64,000 nt of DNA from contig CANTUZ010000002.1 of NCBI GenBank assembly GCA_947846985.1, forward strand, positions 156,607,889 through 156,671,888, read 5' to 3'. The DNA is from Fratercula arctica. Lineage: Eukaryota > Chordata > Aves > Charadriiformes > Alcidae. The notes under the pieces are model-generated. The model was not told the origin of the DNA. It saw only the letters and a list, made by a program, of their open reading frames with translations, and searched no databases. The first letter of the stretch is position 1; every line of letters starts with the position of its first letter. The translations under genes were made by a program, and so were the position numbers. Below, piece by piece: positions 22,901-34,900 of the stretch.

Positions 22901-25900
22901 AGGGCTTGACCAACTTTATACAAGTCTTACAAAACAAATATTCTGGGCCAAGCCCTGATGATTTTCAGGAAGGAAAATAATTATGCTCCTAGCCATGAGC
23001 TAGAAGCCAAAAGAAGGATCCTTCCCATGCCAGGCCTGTAGCATTTTAAATGTGGTACTCCATGGAAATCCAGACCAACACAGATAAGATGTAAAGAAAT
23101 TGTCTGTGGCAAGGTAAGGAAACTTGACAACTGTGAGAGAACATCAAGCTGAATATTTTGAATCTGAATTCTAGGTTTTCTTTAAAGAACGCTATCAAGT
23201 AGCCAAACTGTTAAAAAGAGAGTTCTCTTAAATTCAGAGCTGCAAGATCTCAGAGATCTGTGGATGGGAACTTCTTCATGGACCCCTGTTCAGTGCTGAA
23301 GAAGCAGGTTTTGGAACAAAACCATTATTTTATTCCCTTCCCACTGATGTCAAATAAATCTATATGAGGTATTTGAATAGCAGTCATTCTGAATGATCTT
23401 AATATTATGAACATACCTGTTGCCTCCTAGGAGTTGCCCTGGTTTTTCAGCCTCTGCCTGTGGAAAGCCCCAGCGCTTTTTTGTATCTTTTAATCTCATG
23501 ATTTTTTTCTGGTCATCTTATTTCCTTTTAATGCTATTAAAGTTTGTGATGTACAATCCCTACAGTTTTCACTCATTTTTTGCCAAACTGCTACCCATAT
23601 GGATTAGCTGATGCTGCTAAGATCTACTGCATGAAATAATAGATCAACATTTACCCTGAACTGGGTAATCACCTGAAAAAAACCCAGGATATGGATCTAA
23701 ATCACTCTTCAAGATGAGAAATAAGACAAAAACGTAGCAGAATGAGTGTAAAACCCAGCCATCCTCTTCCGAAAAGCCACTAAAAAAGCAGGCGGTACCT
23801 ATTGCCTTCTGGTTTGGAGAGTTAATGGTTGTGGACTGTGTGAGTATGGGGTGCGAGACCCCGATCCCCAAGGGTCAGCCCAAAACTCCCCTCAATCACA
23901 GTGCAGTTTGTAGCAGGCTTGTAACTATTAGTTGTTGGCTTATAAAATGAGTGTATTAAAAAAAAAAAAAAAAAAAAAAGACAAAACAAACAAAAAAAAA
24001 CAAACCACAAAAAAACATTTTGTTCCTTCTCATTTTGTATCAGTCTCTTTGTAAAACGTTTGCTTGCTTGCGTGTTTGTATTTTGTTTTTCCCTATAAAA
24101 GAGGCTGAGTAGGAAGGATACCCCAAACGCCATGGGAATAACAACACTCAGATTTTTTGCTTGCTTTCTAATAAAGCCAAATGCACCTCCTGCCTTTTTC
24201 TAGTGTTCTGATGAACTACAGGGGTGGGGACGGGACCCCTGGTGTGTTACAATTAAAATTCTGAATTCAACTGTTTTCTTGGAAAGCTAATAGGAGCTCT
24301 GTGTAGGGTCAGGAACCCAAGACCAGATCCACATCGGTGTTCTAATATCTCTTTCTTTTTTTCTACTTTGTGTCTGAACCCAAATTGAAACCAATGAGAC
24401 TTGGACCCTCCTCTGCGACTGTGAGCTTGGCTGAAGAAATGCAGAAATAGGAAATCGAAATTATAACTTCATAGGGTTCTTCAGCCAAGGAGAGTAGTGG
24501 AGAGTGGAGAAAAGTGGCCTGGAGACCAGGCAAAATGTGGCAGGGTGTGCTGAGAGATGGACAGTCATGGGAGGTTTTGTCCACAGCGATTTGGCTGCCT
24601 CTGGCTCAGCTCGACCTTAGGGCCTGGCAATCATCCTCAAGCCAGCAAATTCCCATTGTGTCAGAGTTCCTTGAACCTTGAATAGACTTTATTTCTTCCT
24701 GGTGGCCTGGAAAGTGGATGCTATTGCTGATAAGTGCCATCCGGCTGCCAGCACACTGGAGCCTGTTCTCTCCCCTCTCTGTACTTCGTTGCTGTAGAAC
24801 TTGCACAGTTGAAGTCTTTCTTTTTTTTGTATTAAATCTCAACTAGTGATCTCCTTGGTAGATATGAGAAAGAAAAGGACAAGTTAAAAAATGCACTTCT
24901 GACTCCAGATTCCACTTTCCTGTTGATACAGCTGTGTGTTTCCTACTCGATGGCTCAGTAAACAGACAGTTTAACCCTTCAAATCTTGCAGTTGTGTTGC
25001 TTCAACATCACTGGTTTCTCTCCTTAATGAAAATTTCCCCTCTTGTCTCTGTCCAGAGCAGCCTTTTTTTTTTTTTCTTTTTTCTTCTTTTTCTTTTGCA
25101 CATCCCCACACATTTCACATCCTGTTGTGGTTTAACACTTTATTCAGAAAGAACAGGATTTCCTCTTGCTTTTGGTGAAAACACCTCTCTCCTTTGCAAC
25201 TCCCATTTTCTGGTGTTGTGTTCGTGGAGGTGAAAGTAATTAAACCTTCTGAGTTTAATTCACAGTAATTAAAATTCAATCAATAAATTCCCTGGCAAGG
25301 GCGTGATGAGAAGACTGATGTACTGATCCTGGTAAAGAGAATTTTTGTTGCTTGAGATGAGAAAGTGCATACTGGACTTCAGCTTTGGATAAATTACATG
25401 CCAAGGGTATTTCAGCCCTTCATGCCAGAACAAAACCTTCTTCACATCTGTGTCTGTTTTCATTCTGGTGTTGTGTGGCTATTTGATTGATGGCATTGGT
25501 GATATCACATCTATTGGTGGTGATCTGGCTGTGCCTGGCTGTGATATCCTAAGCAAAACCTCCGTGCTGGTGGTGTGGAGTTGCAAATATATCCAGGCTG
25601 AGGAAAATGCTGTCTGTCAGATAATCATTCCTCTTATGTGAACAAAATGAAGAAAACTTGTCTTTTTGCTCAAGTAGATGGGTTGAAGGTGCTCAGCTGT
25701 GGTGTCCCCCTGCATTGGAAGTCCTCCAGACACCTCTGAAACTCATATTCAGCAAAATTCATATGCTACAAGCTGAATACTGATTTTTCTGTGGGTGAGT
25801 GGATAGAAATTTCTTCTTCCCAGGTACATCACCAGCATAGCCACAGGCCTACAGCCCTTTTAGCAGCTCTGGCTTTCCTACCCCTCCTTATCCATACTGA

Positions 25901-28900
25901 TATTTTCATAGAGGAACTCTCTTGGGATCATCGCCTTCGATGGCAGCCGCATATTCCTCCATGGGCTGGGCAGCTCTAGACCTTCAGTGTTTGTCTCTTG
26001 CAGCAAAAGAAGTGTTACCACCCCTGTTCTGCAGACACGGAGAGGCTAAAAGCTGAGTTCAAATAGCAAAGTCATGCCTTAGTCCTTCAACCTAGGGTTT
26101 ACCTTCTCTACCTTTAGCAGCCCTAAATTTAAGCATTTTATCCAGAGTAGCTATTAAGTCCCTTCTGTGACTCCTCTGCTGTCAGCAGAGAGGGACCCAG
26201 GGTTCACATCCAGAAGCTGCAAACGCAGCAAATTGCACGGAGAAGCTGAGGAGAGTGGGACCTTTTATGCTTAATCTCACCAGTGCAAAAGATACCACTG
26301 ATCTAACGAGCGTCTTGCAAGTGCGGTAGCTGCTTATAACAAAATCCGCATTCTTTTACAACACTGGACAGTGAGCCGGTGATTTGCTCAGGGACATTTT
26401 TGGAGTAATTTTGCATATGCACTGGATTGTCAGTAGTTTTTATTTGTTGACTAGCTCTAAATTAACTTGATTATGTAAATCAGCTGGCTTTCATTAACAT
26501 CAATATTCTTTTAAGGTATTCATATTTCAGTCACGCTGTTCTGGCCGCCATTTATCCTTTGCAGTGACTATGACAAGCGAACAAGATGCACCCACGTGCA
26601 ATAACCATGTGGCTACGTGGTCTAGCTTAGAAAGGAGCTTCACTTGAAGTTTGAACGGCTGTTCAAAGCAAGCTGCTTACATTGGCTCCTTTTAGTAGTC
26701 GTATTTGTAACTATGTCTCATTGCATTGGCACCTCCAGGTCCCAATCAAAACTGATTTCCTCCCACTCTCCTCTCCAGCTATGTTCCTACATAAATAAAA
26801 CTGAATATATCCTGTGAGAGGGATTTTTTTTTCTTTCTTGCCTTTTCCGGGGGAAAGCTGCTCAGCTGTCTTCTTGGTCATGTAAGAACTGAGTAGCTTC
26901 TACGTTCACTGAGAAGAAAAAAGTTCTTTTTGTGCCTTTAATAGGATGAATTGACCCTCAAATGGCTGTGTACTCCAAAACTTTGCCCTCCTGATGGATT
27001 TGTCTTTGAAAACAGCTTTTTTTTTCTTTCCTAAGAAGGAAGTGAAGGTTGGTTTCTTTGTTTGTTGGTTGAGCCTGTAGCTCAGGTGAAATTAATGACA
27101 GCATTCAAAAAATTAATAGTAATATAAACACACTTCACGTTTTTCCCTGATGGTAAAGCTTTATCTTATTAGATGCCCTCTTTGGAACTGCTTTATTATT
27201 TTTCATTTGACTGAGAGCAGTGGTGGCTTTGATTTCTAACACGGTCCCCAGGTAGGTTAGAGTCTCTTATGAAGAATTCATTTATCTCAGATTGGTGCCA
27301 GCTTTAAGGTATTATTTTCATACTAGGTTGCATTCAGTTCATGGACTTCTGATGTCCTTTTCATCTCCCTTAGGCTCAGGTACTGTATGGCATTGCACAC
27401 CTGAGTACTGCTGAGACTGAGCTGAACATCTGGGTGAGAATATGGCTAGATCTCAGTCTGCCAGATGTCAAAGAAAGAGCCAATAGACTATAAACTATTT
27501 TGGAAGGCTTGTCTCTTGTAGCAGATCACAAAACCTCAGCACAGGAGTGTCCTGGATCTGGTACATCCGATGATGAGTACATTGAGTGTACTTAGTTTGC
27601 AGTCTCCTCCTTTCTGCTTAGAAAACCTGTAGTCCAATCTACTTCAGGGTCTTGATTATCATCTAGAAAAGTTAACAAATTCCAGATTTGTTTGCTGGTT
27701 TCTTCCATCCTCATAGGTTCAGATCTCATGATCTCCAATATTATCTGTGTGAAGGGTCTTCGTATACATGTTTTGGCAAGTAATGTCTCCGTTCCACATG
27801 TTGAGCTAGTAAATTCCGTCAGTTAGGCTGGGCTTGTTCCAGGGATTTGGGGCAGATAAACTCAGCAAAGCTTGGGAAAAGGAGGCCTCTAGCTAATCAA
27901 CACACTCCCACTAAATGATCTCACCATAAATTTGGCAAGGTCGTTTGTGCTGATCTCACTTTAACTTCCAATATGAGCTTACAGCAATTCCTCATTTCTC
28001 TAGCTTATGGGTCACCATGTTTCTGGCTTGCTGTCTACCAGGAGTGCATGGGTGCAGACCCCCTTCCAGCCATGTTCTGTACATCTGAACTCATCCAGAG
28101 CTTGTAGCTCCATTTCTATTGAATTTACTGGTTTTATTTAGAAGCCCTTAGCCCTTTTTTTTTGTGTGTTCTTGGTCTGAAAATTTTTGCTCTTTGAGTC
28201 AGAAGAAAAAATGCCCAGAAGTGTGTGCTTAGTGTTCTGCTGCTTGCTCCTCTTTTTAGACATCAGATACCACTGTTGCAAAGGACTTCAGATTCCTTTT
28301 TGAGGTGCTTTTCAGTACATCCTAAAACACAGTGACAAAAGTCTAATTAAATCTTTTGGGGAGGATTTTAAGAGAACGTTGTTTGACATCAGTACCTTGT
28401 GATACGGTTAAAAACTTGATATCAGTTTTAAGAAGAAAACAGATTAGGAAGATAATGTGTCCCCAGGGAATTCAATTCCTTGAGGAAGTTATTTAAAGCA
28501 GCATCTGCTCTGTGCTGGGTATTGTTTTATACTTTCCTTCAGATCCCTGAACCTGAAGTGCATTATTTGGATACGTGTCTACTTGTGTGAATCCGTTAGC
28601 ACTCAGCAAAATGTAACAGGAATATTTTCTATGAAAAGAAATAAACAAAAGGGACTTAGATATAATAGTGAAGACAGAAAACTTGACTGTTGAAAGTAGC
28701 ATAGGCCATGGCACCGTCCCTGTCCCACTGCTGATGTGATGAGATGCCAGCAGAGTTTGATGCGGAGGAAGTGGAAGGTGACCAGTCCCCTTTTCCTGTT
28801 TGTGACACCATGGGCATGCTGGTTATTTGATGTTCATCGTTCCCCGCCCCTCCACCCTTAACCATTTCATATGACTTTAACTTGCACGGAGGTTTGTGGT

Positions 28901-31900
28901 TTGCCTCTTGGCTATGTGAGTCTCTTTTGCCTCTGAACCCTCAGTGTGGTAACAACACTCATTTACTTCCCGTATATCTTAGCCACCCTATGGTCCTGTT
29001 TTTAGAGATTTCCAGATCATAGAATCATAAAATCATAGAATAGTTTGGGTTGGAAGGGACTTTTAAAGGCCATCTAGTCCAGCCTCCCCTGCAATGAGCA
29101 AGGACATCTTCAACTAAATCAGGATCAGATCTCCATCCAACCTGATCTTGAATGTTTCCAGGAATAGGGAACCTACCACCTCTCTGGGCAACCTGGGCCA
29201 GTGTTTCGCCACCCTCAACGCAAAAAATTTCTTCCTTATATCTAGCCTAAATCTTGTCTCTTTTAGTTTAAAGCCATTACCCCTCATCCTATCGCAACAG
29301 GCCCTGATAAAAAATTTGTCGCCATTTTTCTTATAAGCCACCTTTAAGCACTGAAAAGCTGCAATAAGGTCTCCCTGGAGCCTTCTCTTCTCCAGGCTGA
29401 ACAACCCCAACTCTCTCAGCCTGTCTTCATAGCAGAGGTGCTCCAGCCCTGTGAGCATCTTTGTGACCTCCTCTGGACCCACTCCAACAGGTCCATGTCC
29501 TTCCTGTGCTGAGGGCTCCAGAGTTGGACACAGTACCCCAGATTCCTGGCACTTGTTCAGAACATGAGTCCAACCTCTTGCTGTCTGGATGTATCCCATA
29601 GTCTTCAGCTCCATGGTAGAGCTAAGCTGGGCCATGCAGAGTGGTGGAGACCAAGGCACAAAACTTGCCCTTGAAAGCACAACACAGCAATCACATGGAT
29701 GGGGTTTGGCATTTCTGGCACTTAGAACTGCAGTATTACCATTATTCATTTCCACTGCTCAGTGTAAGATCCAGTCTGCTGATACCCCTCTCCCACTCTG
29801 AGTTTCAGTGGTTTCCTGATTTGGTTTTCTAGAAACAGCGTCAGACACTAGTCAGACTCTGGTTCAACATTTGGATTCCATGATTCTGTGAAGAAAAGCA
29901 GCTTTCCTCACAGAGATATGGCCAGACTATACCCAGATCAGATAACCAGGCTGTGGTAGATATTGATGAGGATGTCATTGCTTCAAATGTAAAAGTGCTG
30001 CTTTACTGATCTCTATGCGTACACAGAGCTAACTCCTTTCAGATGCTACAAGAGACTTCTGCCATGATTTTGCCTGCCAAAGGGTAAGATAACCTATATC
30101 ATTTCAAGCTGTGTCCTAATGTTCTGCAATCAGACTCTGACTTAGCTGCAGGTCCTCCTAGAGTGTACAAAGGTCCAGCATCTTCTGTTGTTCCTAAGGA
30201 TGTTGCTGACCTATAGGTCTTCCATCTGTATTCTCTGTATAACAGAATACATCAAATACTATAAGTTACAATTTCCAAAATATGCCACGCTTGGAGCAAA
30301 AATATCCTTTCATGATGGGACCCTGCCTGGCATTGCTGCTGTTTATTCAGGCAAGTTGCAGGCTCCATCTGTTTTTTACTTAACCACCAGGATGTAGCAA
30401 TGCTGTCTTACTGCTCATCTTTCATTGAGAGTCTTGAGGTGGCTTTGATAAAATGGTACAACACTATATTAAATGGCAGTTATGTTTTTTTGGATGAATC
30501 CACACATGCCATGTGTTCCAAAGGGGCCATTAAAGGAGCAGTAGCAGCAACTTCTCTTTCCTTCTATTATCTTGAAACTTTCCAGCTACAAAACCAGGCT
30601 TCTGGTACGTTTCCTGTTATCAGATAAAAAAACAATTAGCTGCCAAATAGCATTTTTGGCTGTGCTTATGATATGAGAGGGGATGGACCTGCAAAATAGA
30701 ATTCTTTTGACAGTATTAAATGCACCATTTAACAAAAAGATTAGCTTTTATTTCTCTGTGCCAGAACCAGACTTTAGGTGGCACAGCACAGGACTGAATT
30801 GATGCAGGTCTTGGTTGTTTGGGTTTATGGGTGTATTCCACACATGGTTTTGGCAAGGTATGCGTCCAGAGGCTGCCAGAAACACTGGTTGTCAGTGCCC
30901 TCTGGAGGTCTTTAACCCAACAGCTGAGGAAGGAGAATTCAGAACCTTGGTGGGTGACCTGTCATATTTTCATAATCATATCTCCATATCATATTTTTCA
31001 TTTTCATAATCATATTTTCCTCTTACCTTTACGTGTCCTGCGGAATCTGATCTATAATTCTATCCTGATGCTAGCTCACTTGTCACTAGTATTACCTTCT
31101 GATAGTTTATGAGCATTCGTGGGGACTTCACCAAGAGTATAACAGTAAGGAAGTCCTGATGGTACTGTGATTACTGCTGATCTTGCTGTAAGAACTGGCT
31201 CTTTGTTGACCCATCTGTTTTGGGAGTAATAATAATGCAAATATTAAGCAATATTCAGCTCAGAAGTTCCAACTGAGCAAGATCAAGAAATAAACTCCTA
31301 CCTTGAGGGCCTGGTTTAAGCCCACTGATGTAAGCCAGGTCCTGGTTTTCATTGCTAATGTGCCCATCTCTCTGACAGACACTATGAGTTGTTGACCTCT
31401 GTCTGTTCTGGGATGAAACTAAGCGATCTCTGTGCTTTCCCAGAGATGCAGCTGAGGGATGGAAGAGTATGTGGCTTTATTTAATAGATTATTTATATTT
31501 CATTTCGTCTTTTCGCTTTTACTTCTTTATTGAGCTCCAACCACTTTGTTCCCCTGGGAACGGTGCTATGTCAGGTTATGATTAGGATGTTTGCAACTCT
31601 GTGAATCTGGATGTGAGTCTCCTGGGGTGCTTCTTAAAAAGTCTTTTAGTTTGTGAGAACATTTAAGGCAGTATCTGGTGTTGGAGTTGGCTCTTCTGCT
31701 TGTGCTGTCTAAAGAGTTCAGCCAGTAGGTGGAACCAGGAGAAAGCAGATGTGTCCTCTGGCAGCCAGACAGTACAAATGCACAACCCATTCCTGGGAGA
31801 TGCATCCTTAAGCGTCCACCTAAAGTTGGGTTTTTAACTTCAGCGTTTAGGACAATCAAACTCCAAAATCCAAAGCAATTTTTAAACAGTAATGCTGTCA

Positions 31901-34900
31901 GACTTTGGTGCATGAATTCCCACCAGTAAGAATGTTTGTGTCAGTCTGCAAATCAGATGATTTGATCACATAATAGTGAGGAGGTCATTTTAATAAAGAT
32001 TTCCTCACTGATAATCTGGATCACGTCACATCCCTCCGTCAATGACATCTGGCATTTGCTCAGAAAGGCAGTATCAGAAATGTAAGCTAAAAATATTCCT
32101 TTAATGTGTTCTACTGGAGGAAATTAAAAGTCCACCCAATGGCATGTGCCCTGCAAAACACAGCTTGTGTCCTTTTAGAGCAAATTGCCCCCAAGGAGGA
32201 AACAGCAGGAGGTGATAAGGTACTATGGTCTGAGCAGACCTCTGCCTGCCAACTTCTCATAACCCCTTCCCCAGCTCTGCCAATAGCCAGAGGAATTGAA
32301 TTTAGAAGTCGGTGTCCTTTCTGAACTTTTTCCCATTAATAAAGTGTAGGGGAAGAACATGGATAACTTCTCCCTACCTTCACCCAGTTCGTTGTGATGA
32401 GAAAAACACCTGAAATAAAAAAGGATATAAGAGTAAGACCTTGCAGCACTGAAACAGTGAAATAAATACACAGGAATGTATTTTTAAACACCTGTAAAAA
32501 CTGGAAGCAAAGAAATATATTGCAAGGCACCTAAGGCTTTGCTGCTTAAAAGCGAAGCTGGAGGTTTCTTCATGCATTATGTAAAAGTGCCGCTATATAT
32601 CTGGCTGCCTTGCAGTCTGGACTGTATACACTTATTTCAACACTGTAGTTTGGTCTTTCCAGTTTTCAAAACTAAAACAAACTTACAACTACAGTATTTT
32701 CCAACGAATTGAAAATATATTTTGCCATTAGGTAGAACATGCTGCTAAAATGCTGCTATCCATTTCACATCTTTGAGACTTGGATAGTAAAACTCACGGC
32801 TATTAAAAATACTGAGTTTGTGGCCATGGCAAGCAGTGAGTCATTTTTTATTTTCTCCTTCTCTCGTCTTGAATGTGAACACAGGAATTAGCTGGAAATT
32901 GTTGCTAGTGAAATATTATTCTCTGCAGATGCAAAAATAAAGTAATTTTGGAGCTTGCCAAGCATAAATCAGGAGCATCTTTAATAGAGAGTTATCAGCC
33001 ATGGCATGGTGAGAAAGGCTTCATCTTGATTTAATGAGAATGGGCTTATACCTCCAAAGCAGCAAAATTAGAGCTCATGAATAACTTGTGGTGGAATATT
33101 TTCTCCTTAGCATCCAAGATAGCAAATCTACAGACCCCAAGATTGAACAGTAATTATACAAAACAAGTTAATTGCCAGTACCTGGAAAAAATAATTTCCT
33201 AGCAGGTGCATTCTTTTATCTTTCTGACATTTTGAAATAAACTTGTTAAATCCCCAGCATTGTGCTTTTTGGAGTTAAGTTTTTCTTCACTCTTATTTTG
33301 GATTTCTTACAAAACCATTGATCTCCTACACATTATATTGACCCCAAAGACACGGTTGCTAAGGGGGTTTGTTTGTTTGTTTGTTTGCTTGGTTTGTTTT
33401 TTTCTAGTTAAGGATGGCCATTGATGAAGGACATTACAGTGTCATTTCCCATTGATAGCACCTGTGGAAAGAGTTGGTTTTATTGTGGTATTTATAAAGT
33501 ATTATTCATGATGTCTTAACCATCATACCTATTAATAAGAAAATGTCCATATCCTAAAATGTTTTGGGACGTTTAAGAAGTAGGGCTGAATGTCTTTTTG
33601 AAAGGGATTTAGATATTCCAGTGATGACAGCTGACCATGGAAAAGGAAAAGCCAAGAATTTTATAAATCTGTAGAATTGCTTCTCTCTTAGCAAAGCTTT
33701 GAGGGGCTTAGGAAGGGAGAGAAGGGGGGACTGGAAGCTGTATAGGTTGTGCACTTGTTCTAGTGCCCAGTGGACAACAGTTTCCACTTGAAAGAAGAAA
33801 TTTTTTTATGACAAGGCTGGGGAAACACTGGCAAAGGGTGCCCAGAGAGGTGGTAGATGCCTCATCTCTGGAAATATTCAAGGTCAGGTTGGATGGGGCT
33901 CTGAGCAACCTGATCTAGTTAAAGATGTCCCTGCTCATTGCAGGGAGGTTGGAGTAAATGGGCTTTAAAGAGCCCTTCCAACCCAAACTAGTCTATGATT
34001 CTATGATTCCAAAGGCTGGGTTTTGGTTGGGTGTTGATGGAGCCTAGGACATGATACTGCTTTCATCTCTCCATGCCTTCTCTATTTGTAAAATATGGAA
34101 GTCATAATATTTTGATGCCTGTGCACAGTGATCATTTGAAGATGGTCATCTAGCCCATAGTAAATGTCCTTCCTATGGCTTACTTGGCCATATCACTGGA
34201 CATTTCATCCAGCACGCCCAAGAACTGCAACAGCTACAGTCACTATAAGGACACTGCAAAAGCTTCCTTGGTCAGCTCAGTCTTTAGACCAGGAGGAAGG
34301 GCTGTTAAATAATTTACTCTGAATTCCTCTTTATCACAAGTCACCGAATGGCTCCCAGCTACCCAGTCCTTTACAAGAATTCAGCCTCAGTCCTTCACAT
34401 ATTAACTAAAAACAGGACTAACAGGGCTTATCGGTTCCTCTTTGCTATGTGTGTTGATTCACATACACTTTCATACCTACACTGGGTAGAAGCTGTTTGC
34501 TTGCTCGTGTTGACAATAGACACAAGGGACTGTGAAGGGATTTACTTACAGGGTTGGGCCATGGCAATGGGCTCTTTAAATAGCTGTGTGACTTTTGTCT
34601 GTATATCTGGATTTGATTATTGAGCAATTTTTTTAATGATCAGCAACAAAGTAAATAGGTTTATTGCTCTTGAAGAGGGCTCTCTTCTCAAGTGACAGAT
34701 TATTGCACCTACTCAAATTATTGTGAGTGGAATGAAAAATACTACTATTAAAAGGCCAGGGCTTTTCATTGATCTGAATGTTCCTCTTTTAACAGCTTTG
34801 GCAGCATCAAGGAGCCTTAAAGTGGGAGCAAATTATATTGGCATGTTTTAGTTTAAACATGAGTTTAAATGTGATTTTAAGCCAACTTTAAGACCAACTG

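Noticed and set aside
25130..25150. 'tgttgtggtttaacac', similar to an avian LTR start
   Set aside because: The similarity stops after about 15 bases, and no matching end, TATA box or target duplication follows.
29114..29755. 213-codon - strand frame
   Set aside because: It is a CR1 ORF2 remnant extended into unrelated sequence; not a host gene.
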